Part shown: positions 8,058 to 15,795 of the stretch, one piece after another
How the letters are laid out: the number at the start of each line of letters is the position of its first letter
Numbering within the stretch: position 1 is the first letter of the stretch
Source: JBKBXU01 sp046313675
Lineage (GTDB): Bacteria; Bacteroidota; Bacteroidia; Cytophagales; Cytophagaceae
Reading direction: 5' to 3'
DNA length: 26,679 bases
Assembly: GCA_046313675.1 (NCBI GenBank)
Contig: JBKBXU010000017.1
Span: 1 to 26,679 of the forward strand
The notes under the pieces: generated by a model
Told to the model about the DNA's origin: nothing
The model's database searches: none
Seen by the model: only the letters and a program-made list of their open reading frames with translations
Translations under genes and position numbers: made by a program

Positions 8058-9247
8058 CAGTCCTCCCACTGCTTCTTATACCTGTTTTTAGAGTTTTTCT
8101 TGGCCTCCCTGTACATTTCGGAGTCTTTATAGCTTTTTCCGGTGTTCTTCTTTATGGTTTTATAATATTTGTGGGCAGTAAGGTGGTCGCCCTCATCGTG
8201 GGCAAATTTTGCCAGGGCCGATAAAGAATACAAGTAATAGCCTTGTTTGGTGGCATCTATCTTTTCTGCATAATAGACTGCTTTTTTATAGTATTCTTTT
8301 GCCTTCTCCTTGTTGTTATACAGGTGTTGGTTTATATAGCCCAGAAAAAATCCGGCATATCTTCCGCCTATCTCATCATATCCCGGCATTCCGGCTTCCA
8401 GCTTTGTTAACACATTTTTTGAAGCATATTCACACTCAATCATATGTCCTGTCTTAAAGGCGAATAAGGCGTAGTATCGCTCAAAATAGCCATTGTCAGG
8501 GAAGGTGGTTGCCAGGTACCTGGCGGTTGGCATTCCTTCTTTGTATTTGTCTTCCAGGTAATGAATTTTCATTAACTGATATTGTGCCTCGGTACGGGTG
8601 TAAAATGCAAATGAGGCAACCTCTTTTAATTGGGATATCCCCAGCTCTTTATCGCCTTTTGGGAAAAAAACCAGGATTGGTTTTAATAAGGGATATTCTT
8701 CTTTTATCCATTGAGAATAATAATTAAGAATCGCATTTCCATATAAAAACTCTGGGGACAAGTCGTTTTCGCTTATGTCTTGTAAAAATGAAAGGGCTTT
8801 GCTTCCTGAAAAGGTAGCTTTTCTATAGTTTTTTCGATATCCGTGCAGTTCAGCCTTAAACCCGTGAGCTGCAGCAAGAAAGAATATAGCTTCATAGTTT
8901 TTTTTATCTTCTTCATAAAGCTTCTCTGCCAGCGTTAAGGAGGAATCCATGTAGGCGAGAAATGTCTCATCGTGTTTTGTCACGTCCGTGTTGGGAAGTA
9001 TTTTCCACCAAGTACTCAGACCCATCAGGAAATGGGGCATAGGGTGTTCGGGATATCTTACACGAAACTCCCGAAATTTTGCTTCTGCTGAATCAAACTT
9101 AAAATTGTATAACTGGTTTACAGCATCTGTGGCTTCAATCTGGATGGATTCATCCATAAGCAACATTTCCTTACTTTCATTCTGTGCAAAAAGTGGGCTA
9201 ATTGCTGATCCCAGAATCAATATGATTGTAAGAATGCTTTTCGGCAT
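8057..9247 (-). CDS. Exported helical-repeat (TPR-like) protein
   Basis: I place the start at 9247 because this ATG begins a classic signal peptide, MPKSILTIILILGSAISPLFAQ. The frame stays open for 37 more codons upstream (to 9358), but those residues are polar and would bury the signal. The mature protein of about 375 residues is made of paired helices such as LYNFKFDSAEAKFREFRVRYPEHP and NNKEKAKEYYKKAVYYAEKI, like tetratricopeptide repeats. This suggests a periplasmic scaffold or protein-binding role. It is the only gene in its direction here, convergent with the Lrp gene and divergent from the aminopeptidase. I do not recognise a named family; similar exported TPR-like proteins of unknown function are common in Bacteroidota. 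Confidence 0.8.
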   Translation of the reverse strand: MPKSILTIILILGSAISPLFAQNESKEMLLMDESIQIEATDAVNQLYNFKFDSAEAKFREFRVRYPEHPMPHFLMGLSTWWKILPNTDVTKHDETFLAYMDSSLTLAEKLYEEDKKNYEAIFFLAAAHGFKAELHGYRKNYRKATFSGSKALSFLQDISENDLSPEFLYGNAILNYYSQWIKEEYPLLKPILVFFPKGDKELGISQLKEVASFAFYTRTEAQYQLMKIHYLEDKYKEGMPTARYLATTFPDNGYFERYYALFAFKTGHMIECEYASKNVLTKLEAGMPGYDEIGGRYAGFFLGYINQHLYNNKEKAKEYYKKAVYYAEKIDATKQGYYLYSLSALAKFAHDEGDHLTAHKYYKTIKKNTGKSYKDSEMYREAKKNSKNRYKKQWED

Positions 9248-9396
9248 GGGAGAAATTTTAGTTAAAAATAATACAAAATTTAACGTAATACTACTGTTTT
9301 TGTTGTAGTTTAATTTACTTTGTTCCTCTAACCAGGAAAGTGTAATAGAATGTTCCATTACATAAATTTCAGGTTTATAACCCCAAAGGATTTTCT

Positions 9397-10317
9397 ATGG
9401 AATTACTGCAAAAGCTTTGTCAAATACCCGGAACATCCGGTAATGAAGGCGGGATAAGAGATTTTATCCTGTCTTACATAGAAGAAAACCAGTCCTCCTG
9501 GAAATGTGTCCCGAAAATCATACATGGAGACGAGATCCAGGATGCTGTTCTGCTTGTCTTTGGCAAGCCACGTACCGCCATAATTGCCCATATTGATACG
9601 ATTGGTTTTACGGTCAGGTATAACAATCAGGTAGTGCCTGTAGGTTCACCTCATATGGAAACCGGCATGGTTCTCAGGGGAGCTGATGCTGAAGGCGAAA
9701 TTCGTTGCAAGTTATCGGTGGTTGAGGAAGATGACGATGAAAAACTGGTTTGTGAGTTTCACCGGGAAATTGAACGGGGCACCGAACTGGTATTTGACTT
9801 TAACTTTCGGGAATCTGCTGACTATGTGCAGTCGTGTTACCTCGATAATCGTCTGGGGGTATGGTCTGCGCTTAAGGTTGCTGAAAATCTTGAAAACGGG
9901 ATCATCGCATTTTCTTGTTGGGAAGAACATGGTGGAGGTTCAGTGCCGGTTTTGGCCAGAATTATCTTTGAACAGTATGGTGTCCGGCAGGCTTTAATTT
10001 CCGACATAACCTGGGTTACGGAAGGTGTTAAAGCGGGTCAGGGAGTAGCTATTTCCTTGCGGGATAGAAGTATACCAAGAAAGAAATTTATTGAAAAAAT
10101 TGTCAAGCTGGCAAAAGAGTCTGATGTTCCTTTTCAGTTGGAGGTAGAAGGCGCCGGAGGAAGTGATGGAAAGGAACTTCAGTCATCACCATATCCTTTT
10201 GACTGGTGTTTTATAGGAGCTCCGGAAGATAATGTCCATAGCCCTGATGAAAAAGTGCATAAAAACGACATTGAAAGTATGGTGGCATTGTATAATTTTC
10301 TGATGAAAAAGCTTTAA
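9397..10317 (+). CDS. M42-type metallo-aminopeptidase/endoglucanase family protein
   Basis: This cytoplasmic protein of 306 residues shows the complete M42/M28-type di-metal centre by eye: H65 in AHID, D150 in LDNR, the E176-E177 pair in WEEHGG, D203 in ISDITWV and H281 in VHSPDEKVH. The C-terminal block VEGAGGSDGKELQ contributes to the active-site region. It would trim N-terminal residues from short peptides. It is somewhat shorter than the typical 340-360 of M42 enzymes; the middle, lid-like domain (about 70-145) looks short. It is transcribed away from the exported repeat protein and ends 5 nt before hpt, so it probably leads an operon with hpt. Exact substrate preference is unknown. Confidence 0.85.
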   Translation: MELLQKLCQIPGTSGNEGGIRDFILSYIEENQSSWKCVPKIIHGDEIQDAVLLVFGKPRTAIIAHIDTIGFTVRYNNQVVPVGSPHMETGMVLRGADAEGEIRCKLSVVEEDDDEKLVCEFHREIERGTELVFDFNFRESADYVQSCYLDNRLGVWSALKVAENLENGIIAFSCWEEHGGGSVPVLARIIFEQYGVRQALISDITWVTEGVKAGQGVAISLRDRSIPRKKFIEKIVKLAKESDVPFQLEVEGAGGSDGKELQSSPYPFDWCFIGAPEDNVHSPDEKVHKNDIESMVALYNFLMKKL

Positions 10318-10322
10318 ATACC

Positions 10323-10850
10323 ATGAAGGTTCAGGATAAAGAATTTGAAATATTTATTAGTCGTGATAACATTGCTAAGCGGATCAAGGAATTGGGAGCG
10401 GCAATTTCCGAGGATTATAAAGAGTTGAACCCGCTTTTTATAGTAGTGCTTAACGGAGGTTTTATGTTTGCCTCTGACCTCCTCAAAGAGGTGGATGTTC
10501 CTTGCCGGCTGACGTTTATAAAAGTATCGTCTTATCAGGGTATTGCAAGTACCGGTATCGTCAAGAAAATCTTTGGACTGGAAGAAGATGTAAAAGGACA
10601 ACACGTCATAGTAGTGGATGATATTATTGATACAGGGCTTACAATGAAGGAGGTGTTGGAGGAGCTAAATCAAAAAGAGCCTGCGAGCATAAATTTGGCC
10701 AGTTTTATATTAAAACCTGATTCCCTTTGTCACCCCTTGGAGATGAAATACATTGGTTATACCATTCCAAATCATTTTATTTTAGGATATGGGCTTGATT
10801 ACGAGGGTTTCGGTCGTAATTTTAAAGATATATACCGGCTAAAAGGCTGA
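10323..10850 (+). CDS. hpt: Hypoxanthine phosphoribosyltransferase
   Basis: This 175-residue type I phosphoribosyltransferase makes IMP or GMP from hypoxanthine or guanine and PRPP in purine salvage. The PRPP-binding motif is VIVVDDIIDTGLTM (about residues 95-108). VVLNGGFMFASDLL (about 41-54) is the first PRPP loop, and FIKVSSYQG matches the flexible-loop region of HPRT. The C-terminal GLDYEGFGRNFKDIY matches the purine/metal-site end of the family. It starts 5 nt after the aminopeptidase and is followed by adenylate kinase after 48 nt, a purine-linked order I recognise from other Bacteroidota. Confidence 0.95.
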   Translation: MKVQDKEFEIFISRDNIAKRIKELGAAISEDYKELNPLFIVVLNGGFMFASDLLKEVDVPCRLTFIKVSSYQGIASTGIVKKIFGLEEDVKGQHVIVVDDIIDTGLTMKEVLEELNQKEPASINLASFILKPDSLCHPLEMKYIGYTIPNHFILGYGLDYEGFGRNFKDIYRLKG

Positions 10851-10898
10851 TAATTTTCCCGAATTGATTATTTTTGATTTTTAAAATAAAATAAGCGT

Positions 10899-11483
10899 AT
10901 GTTAAATATAGTTTTATTTGGCCCTCCCGGCGCTGGAAAGGGAACACAAAGTGAGAAACTGGTAGCAAAATACAAATTTGTACATCTCTCAACCGGAGAT
11001 TTGCTTCGTAGTGAAATAGCAGCTCAAACTCCCCTGGGATTAGATGCTAAAAAGTTCATGGATAGCGGCATACTCGTTCCTGATGAAGTAGTTATTGGAA
11101 TGATTGAAAATAAAATTAAGGAACAGAAAGGGGCCGAAGGCTTTATTTTTGATGGTTTTCCACGTACCGTAGTGCAGGCCGGAAAGCTTGATCAGATTTT
11201 GCATATTATGCATCTGGAAATTGCCGGAATGATTTCTCTGGTGGTTGATGAAAATGAATTATCAAAAAGAATTGCAGAAAGAAGCAAAACCTCCGGGCGT
11301 ACCGATGACCAGGATCCTGCCTTAATAAGACAAAGAATTGCTGAATATAATATTAAGACTGCTCCGGTCGCCGATTATTATGCCAAGAAAAACAGGTATC
11401 ATGAAGTTGATGGTATGAAATCAATAGATTCGGTCTTTGATGAAATATCGACTGTAATTGATAAATTAAAAGCAAGAGTTTAA
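10899..11483 (+). CDS. adk: Adenylate kinase
   Basis: The 194-residue protein balances ATP, AMP and ADP. The P-loop is GPPGAGKGT (residues 8-16), the AMP-binding region includes STGDLLRSEI (31-40) and GFPRT (86-90), and the LID is the short kind (ERSKTSGRTDDQDPALIRQRI, from about 127) without a zinc ribbon. This explains why it is about 20 residues shorter than the E. coli enzyme. It follows hpt in the same direction and precedes a hairpin terminator and obg, so transcription probably ends, at least partly, after it. Confidence 0.96.
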   Translation: MLNIVLFGPPGAGKGTQSEKLVAKYKFVHLSTGDLLRSEIAAQTPLGLDAKKFMDSGILVPDEVVIGMIENKIKEQKGAEGFIFDGFPRTVVQAGKLDQILHIMHLEIAGMISLVVDENELSKRIAERSKTSGRTDDQDPALIRQRIAEYNIKTAPVADYYAKKNRYHEVDGMKSIDSVFDEISTVIDKLKARV

Positions 11484-11502
11484 GTACAACAACATACGAT
11501 AT

Positions 11503-11530
11503 ATACTATCTGTTCAGGTAGTATCTTTTT
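11503..11530 (+). terminator. Intrinsic terminator after adk
   Basis: ATACTATC (11503-11510) pairs with GGTAGTAT (11517-11524), 8 bp with one G-U pair and a 6-base loop, followed by CTTTTTCTTTT. It lies 20 bases after the adk stop codon and 32 bases before the obg start. Confidence 0.65.
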
Positions 11531-11555
11531 CTTTTATACATAAATAAGAATAATA

Positions 11556-12551
11556 GTGGAAGGCGGAAATTTTATTGATTATGTGAAAATCAATTGCCGG
11601 TCAGGAGCCGGAGGGGCAGGTTCTGCCCATTTTCGCAGAGAAAAGCATGTGCCCAAAGGAGGACCAGACGGTGGCGATGGTGGCAGAGGAGGTCATGTTA
11701 TTTTAAAAGGCAACAGCCAGCTTTGGACATTACTGCATTTGAAATACCGCAAACACGTCATTGCGGAATCCGGAGGGAAAGGTGAGGCTGCCAGGAGAAA
11801 AGGCGCTGAGGGCGACGATGCTGTGTTGGAAGTTCCTGTTGGGACCATTGCCAGAGATGCTGAAACCGGAGAGGTGATAATGGAAATTACCGAAGAAGGA
11901 CAGCAGGAGATCCTCTTGCCCGGAGGACGGGGAGGGCTGGGTAATGAGCACTTTAAAAACTCTACCAACCAGGCACCACATTATGCACAGCCGGGCGAAC
12001 CCGGTATAGAACATTGGATCATACTGGAACTAAAACTGTTGGCAGATGTTGGTTTAGTAGGATTTCCTAATGCCGGAAAATCAACTTTGCTTTCAAAGAT
12101 TTCGGCTGCAAAGCCTAAAATCGGTGATTATCCTTTTACGACCATAGTGCCTAATTTAGGTGTTGTGTCTTACAGGGAATACAAATCGTTTGTTGTTGCA
12201 GATATACCAGGTTTGATTGAAGGTGCCGCCGAAGGTAAAGGTTTAGGGATACGCTTTCTTAGACACATTGAACGAAACTCCCTTCTGCTGTTTATGATTG
12301 CCGCCGATAGTGAAGATATAGCTGAAGACTATAAGGTGTTGTTAAATGAATTAAAAAAGTATAATCCGGAACTGCTTGATAAGAAAAGAATTTTGGCTAT
12401 TTCTAAGATCGATGTAATACCTGTGGAAGAACGAAGCACCCTTACAAAAGGTTTGCCCAAGGATTTGCCTGTCGTACTGCTATCTTCCTTTGAACAATCA
12501 GGGGTGGATGAACTTAAGGATGTTATTTGGAAAGCCTTGCATGAAGGGTAG
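11556..12551 (+). CDS. obgE: Obg family GTPase
   Basis: This 331-residue ribosome-assembly GTPase has the glycine-rich Obg domain (about 1-160, with GGPDGGDGGRGG at 35-46 and LPGGRGGLGNEHF at 121-133). The G domain follows: P-loop GFPNAGKST (169-177), switch I TTIVPNLG, DIPG (216-219) and a SKID guanine-specificity motif near the end. The C-terminal OCT domain is absent, as is usual in this phylum. The start is a GTG at 11556: the residues that follow (EGGNFIDYVKI) match the family's N-terminus, and no ATG or TTG lies in the right place. It binds the 50S subunit and is essential in most bacteria. It stands between the adk terminator and the grpE promoter region. Confidence 0.95.
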   Translation: MEGGNFIDYVKINCRSGAGGAGSAHFRREKHVPKGGPDGGDGGRGGHVILKGNSQLWTLLHLKYRKHVIAESGGKGEAARRKGAEGDDAVLEVPVGTIARDAETGEVIMEITEEGQQEILLPGGRGGLGNEHFKNSTNQAPHYAQPGEPGIEHWIILELKLLADVGLVGFPNAGKSTLLSKISAAKPKIGDYPFTTIVPNLGVVSYREYKSFVVADIPGLIEGAAEGKGLGIRFLRHIERNSLLLFMIAADSEDIAEDYKVLLNELKKYNPELLDKKRILAISKIDVIPVEERSTLTKGLPKDLPVVLLSSFEQSGVDELKDVIWKALHEG

Positions 12552-12555
12552 AGTA

Positions 12556-12596
12556 TGTCAAATTGTCATAATTTTCTTTGTGGCAAATTTATTGAA
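12556..12596 (+). promoter_or_regulatory. Sigma54-like promoter with upstream TGTCA direct repeat, before grpE-dnaJ
   Basis: TGGCA at 12581-12585 and TTG at 12592-12594 have the -24/-12 spacing of a sigma54 promoter, with the -12 C replaced by A. Upstream, TGTCA occurs twice (12556-12560 and 12564-12568) with 8-base spacing. The predicted start would be near 12606, 22 bases before the grpE ATG. From memory, similar motif pairs occur before chaperone genes in Bacteroidota; I could not verify this. Confidence 0.45.
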
Positions 12597-12627
12597 TGGA
12601 ATATTAGTAAGATAAAATATTAGAGTC

Positions 12628-13206
12628 ATGATGATCGAGAATGAAGAAAATAATAACAAGCAGAATGACACTGTAGAAAATGAAATGAACCCGGATGCAA
12701 ATTCAGGGGATGAAAAAGAAATTGTTACCGAAGGAGATCAGCAGGAGGAAGAAGAGTCTGAGATAGATAAACTTAAGAGGGAGAATGCGGAGCTGAAAGA
12801 CAAATTCTTAAGATTATATTCAGAATTTGAAAATTTCAGGAGAAGAACCTCCAAAGAGCGGATTGAATTGGTTAAAAGTGCCGGTGAAGATGTTATTTCA
12901 GCATTGCTTCCCGTGATGGACGATTTTGAAAGGGCTTTAAAATCGGTGGAAAGTGTGGATGAGAAGGATCCGATGAAAGAAGGGATTCTGTTGATCCATA
13001 ATAAGTTTCACAAAGTCATGGAAAGTAAAGGTTTGAAAGCAATGGAGTCTGTCGGAAAAGAATTTGACAGTGAGGTTCATGAGGCTATTACTAAGATTCC
13101 GGCACCTTCTGAAGATATGAAGGGTAAGGTAGTGGATGAAGTAGAAAAAGGATATTATTTAAATGAAAAAGTTATTCGCTTTGCTAAAGTGGTAATTGGT
13201 GCATAA
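12628..13206 (+). CDS. grpE: GrpE nucleotide-exchange factor
   Basis: The 192-residue co-chaperone releases ADP from DnaK. Residues about 1-45 are an acidic, disordered leader (rich in E, N and D). A long coiled coil follows (IDKLKRENAELKDKFLRLYSEFENFRRRT), and the C-terminal beta-wing has the signature VVDEVEKGYYLNEKVIRFAKVVI. There are two adjacent ATGs at 12628 and 12631; either could start translation. It sits 2 nt before dnaJ, so the pair is surely one operon, with the stress-type promoter candidate just upstream. The partner dnaK is not in the window. Confidence 0.96.
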   Translation: MMIENEENNNKQNDTVENEMNPDANSGDEKEIVTEGDQQEEEESEIDKLKRENAELKDKFLRLYSEFENFRRRTSKERIELVKSAGEDVISALLPVMDDFERALKSVESVDEKDPMKEGILLIHNKFHKVMESKGLKAMESVGKEFDSEVHEAITKIPAPSEDMKGKVVDEVEKGYYLNEKVIRFAKVVIGA

Positions 13207-13208
13207 AC

Positions 13209-14351
13209 ATGGCAAAAAGAGATTATTACGAAATATTAGGAGTTACAAAATCTGCGACTCAGGAAGAACTAAAAAAAGCGTATCGTAAGATAGCTATTAA
13301 GTTTCACCCTGATAAAAATCCTGATGATCCAACTGCAGAAGAAAAATTCAAGGAAGCGGCTGAAGCTTATGAAGTTCTGAGTAATCAGGAGAAAAGGCAA
13401 CGATATGATCAGTATGGCCATCAGGGAGTCGGTGGCGGTTTTGGTGGCGGCGGTGGAATGAATATGGAAGACATCTTCTCTCAGTTTGGAGACGTTTTTG
13501 GTAATGGTAATCCATTTGAAAGCTTCTTTGGTGGTGGCGGTGGTGGAAGAGGCCGTTCTACCAGGAGAGGTACGAATTTGAGGATTAAATTAAAGCTTAC
13601 CCTCGATGAAATTGCCCATGGTGCAGAAAAGAAAATAAAAGTTAAGAGGCATGTTAGCTGTGATTCTTGCGGTGGTAATGGTGCTTTGAATGGTACTTCT
13701 TTACAATCGTGTTCTGCCTGTAATGGTACCGGACAGATACGCAAAGTTGTCAATACCATGTTGGGACAGATGGTTTCAGCGTCTACTTGTCATGTATGTA
13801 ATGGAGAAGGGACGCAGATTACCCAAAAATGTACTACCTGTCATGGTGAAGGGCGTGTATTGAAGGAAGAAGTAATAAATATTAAAATTCCTGCTGGGGT
13901 TGCCGAGGGAATGCAGTTGTCCATGAGTGGTAAAGGCAATGTGCCTCCAAAAGGTGGTGTAGCTGGAGATCTTCTTATTCTGATTGAGGAAGAGGAAGAC
14001 GAGAAGCTGAAAAGAGATGGTAATAATGTAATCTATGACCTTTATATCAGCTTTGTTGATGCAGCTCTTGGAACCAGTGTGGAAGTGCCTACCATAGACG
14101 GCAAGGTTAAAATTAAAATTGAAGCCGGTACGCAAAGTGGTAAAATATTACGGCTTAAGGGTAAAGGCATTAAGGAGATAAATGGTTATGGAATGGGGGA
14201 TCAATTGATCCATGTGAACGTATGGACCCCTCAGAGCCTTACCAAAGAAGAGCGGGAAACATTGGCAGCTTTACAGGATTCTCCAAACTTTAAACCTCAG
14301 CCCGGTAAAAACGACAAAGGTTTCTTTCAGAAAATGAAAGAATATTTTTAA
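13209..14351 (+). CDS. dnaJ: Chaperone DnaJ (Hsp40)
   Basis: This is a full-length type I DnaJ of 380 residues. The J domain (about 4-70) contains HPD at 33-35, followed by a glycine/phenylalanine region (about 75-115). The four zinc-binding motifs are complete: CDSCGGNG (151), CSACNGTG (168), CHVCNGEG (194) and CTTCHGEG (208). The C-terminal substrate-binding domains run from about 220 to the end. It stimulates DnaK ATPase and hands over unfolded proteins. It is cotranscribed with grpE and followed by a strong hairpin. Confidence 0.97.
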   Translation: MAKRDYYEILGVTKSATQEELKKAYRKIAIKFHPDKNPDDPTAEEKFKEAAEAYEVLSNQEKRQRYDQYGHQGVGGGFGGGGGMNMEDIFSQFGDVFGNGNPFESFFGGGGGGRGRSTRRGTNLRIKLKLTLDEIAHGAEKKIKVKRHVSCDSCGGNGALNGTSLQSCSACNGTGQIRKVVNTMLGQMVSASTCHVCNGEGTQITQKCTTCHGEGRVLKEEVINIKIPAGVAEGMQLSMSGKGNVPPKGGVAGDLLILIEEEEDEKLKRDGNNVIYDLYISFVDAALGTSVEVPTIDGKVKIKIEAGTQSGKILRLKGKGIKEINGYGMGDQLIHVNVWTPQSLTKEERETLAALQDSPNFKPQPGKNDKGFFQKMKEYF

Positions 14352-14357
14352 AATATA

Positions 14358-14394
14358 AAAAGGAAGAGGCTTCATAGCGAAGCCTCTTCCTTTT
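14358..14394. terminator. Strong bidirectional terminator between dnaJ and lipoprotein gene
   Basis: A perfect 16-bp stem (arms 14358-14373 and 14379-14394) with a 5-base loop is flanked by A-rich sequence on the left and TTTT on the right, so it can stop transcription in both directions. It serves the convergent dnaJ and lipoprotein genes. Confidence 0.9.
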
Positions 14395-14405
14395 ACAACT
14401 GTTCC

Positions 14406-14978
14406 TTACTGTTTTACAAAGGTATAGGTTAGGTCCTCATCCATACGGCCATCCCATACCGGGGAGGCATAGTTTAACGAAAATCTCGAGCGAAGAATAA
14501 GTTCCCTGTTGGTAAGCCTTACTACATCCATTTCTCCCATGCCCATCTGGCCTCTGAATGCTCCTAAATGAACTTTAGATTTGTTTTTTCCGGAATCAAG
14601 CCAGTACCATGAATCATTTGTTTCAATGTATTCAGTAAGTCCACTGGACCTGTCGGTGACACTCATATTCATCGTCCCATTTTTATTAATGGTCATTGTG
14701 GCATTGTAAATATACGACCATCGATCGTCTCCGAAACTTGAGGAAATGATGGTTTCTGTAAGAATTCCATTGGAATAACTGTAAGTAAAATAAATTTGCA
14801 TGTCATAATCGTCAATTTCAGTGGCGGTCCCGGAGAAATTGGCAAGTACCCAGTTTCCTGTAAGTCTGGCATCTCTGGAGCGCAGTGATATGGCTGGATC
14901 TTCTTCCCCTTTTCTACAAGAATTTAAGAAGAATAAAGGTGCCACAAGCACCGCAAGCACAATAATCGTCTTTTTCAT
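14406..14978 (-). CDS. Small lipoprotein, lipocalin-like
   Basis: The protein starts MKKTIIVLAVLVAPLFFLNSC, a lipoprotein signal with the lipobox LNSC, so it is anchored in a membrane after cleavage before the cysteine. I use the ATG at 14978; one at 14987 would add three residues and overlap the upstream gene. The mature part of about 170 residues has LTGNWVLANFSG and alternating hydrophobic strands such as ILTETIISSSF and RLTNRELILRSRF. This pattern resembles the lipocalin-like lipoproteins of Bacteroidota, but a specific family is not certain. It lies 2 nt after the enoyl-CoA hydratase family gene and ends the - strand run at the bidirectional terminator. Confidence 0.8.
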   Translation of the reverse strand: MKKTIIVLAVLVAPLFFLNSCRKGEEDPAISLRSRDARLTGNWVLANFSGTATEIDDYDMQIYFTYSYSNGILTETIISSSFGDDRWSYIYNATMTINKNGTMNMSVTDRSSGLTEYIETNDSWYWLDSGKNKSKVHLGAFRGQMGMGEMDVVRLTNRELILRSRFSLNYASPVWDGRMDEDLTYTFVKQ

Positions 14979-14980
14979 TT

Positions 14981-15754
14981 TTACCATTTGATTTTTTCCT
15001 TATTAAGAAATGCTGCTATACCTTTCTTGCAATCTTCTGTTCCCCGGGCAAAGGCATTTTGCTCCGACGCATAGTTTAACGCATCACTGACGTTCATATT
15101 TCCAAGGTCTGCAATCATTTTTTTTGTAATTGCCATTGACTGTCCCGAGTTGTTTGTGCAAAGGTTGTTAGCAAATTTTTCTACATGATCGTTGAGTTTT
15201 TTTTCCTCTACCACTTCATTGATTAGGTTGAAATTTATGGCTTCTTCAGCCGCTATAATTTTTCCTGTTAATAATAGTTCTTTTGCCTTAAGTTCTCCTG
15301 CCTTCTTAAGTAGGAAATAGGAAACAATGGCAGGGACAAAGCCTATGCGTACTTCCGTATAGCCAAAGTTAGCTTCAGGAATAGAGAAAGCAAAATCACA
15401 AACCGAAACCAAACCGCAACCTCCTGCTATAGCATGGCCGTTTACCTGTGCAATTACTGGTTTTTTTAAAAAATAAATCAGTTCAAATAATTCTTTAAGG
15501 TGAAGTGAATCTTTCAGGTTCTCGTCATAAGAGTTTTTCTGAAGAGTTTGCAGGTACTCTAAATCGGCTCCCGCACAAAATACCTCTCCTGCACCTGTAA
15601 GAATAATAACTTTTACGGAATCATCCTGATCCGCATGCTGTATTTTTTCTTTAAGTTGTTTGACAACTTCAAAGTTAAGGGCATTACGTTTTTCAGGCCT
15701 GTTGATCGTGATGTACGCCAGGCGATCCTTATTTTCTAATAATACTAGATCCAT
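14981..15754 (-). CDS. Enoyl-CoA hydratase/isomerase family protein
   Basis: The 257-residue crotonase-fold protein has the first oxyanion-hole strand FCAGADL (59-65) and the second, HAIAGGCGLVSVCDF (107-121). The Glu that sits in the second motif of classical hydratases (GGGCEL) is Gly114 here. The second catalytic Glu appears kept as E134 in FGYTEVRIGFVP. This points to an isomerase or methylglutaconyl-CoA hydratase-like role rather than a standard beta-oxidation hydratase (inference). It lies between comEC (41 nt upstream) and the lipoprotein gene (2 nt), so it is probably in the same transcript, though no functional link is obvious. Confidence 0.85.
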   Translation of the reverse strand: MDLVLLENKDRLAYITINRPEKRNALNFEVVKQLKEKIQHADQDDSVKVIILTGAGEVFCAGADLEYLQTLQKNSYDENLKDSLHLKELFELIYFLKKPVIAQVNGHAIAGGCGLVSVCDFAFSIPEANFGYTEVRIGFVPAIVSYFLLKKAGELKAKELLLTGKIIAAEEAINFNLINEVVEEKKLNDHVEKFANNLCTNNSGQSMAITKKMIADLGNMNVSDALNYASEQNAFARGTEDCKKGIAAFLNKEKIKW

Positions 15755-15795
15755 AGTTTTTCAATTACCCATCAAGATAAAAATAAAAATGCTGA

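Noticed and set aside
9248..9358. N-terminal extension of the exported repeat protein
   Set aside because: In frame, but polar and placed before a perfect signal peptide; the later ATG at 9247 is preferred.
11693..12014. Open frames opposite to the Obg glycine-rich domain
   Set aside because: They mirror the repetitive Gly-rich codons of obg, have no family signature and no promoter.
13481..14135. Antisense open frames within dnaJ
   Set aside because: They are shadows of the G/F and zinc regions of dnaJ with no recognisable domain.
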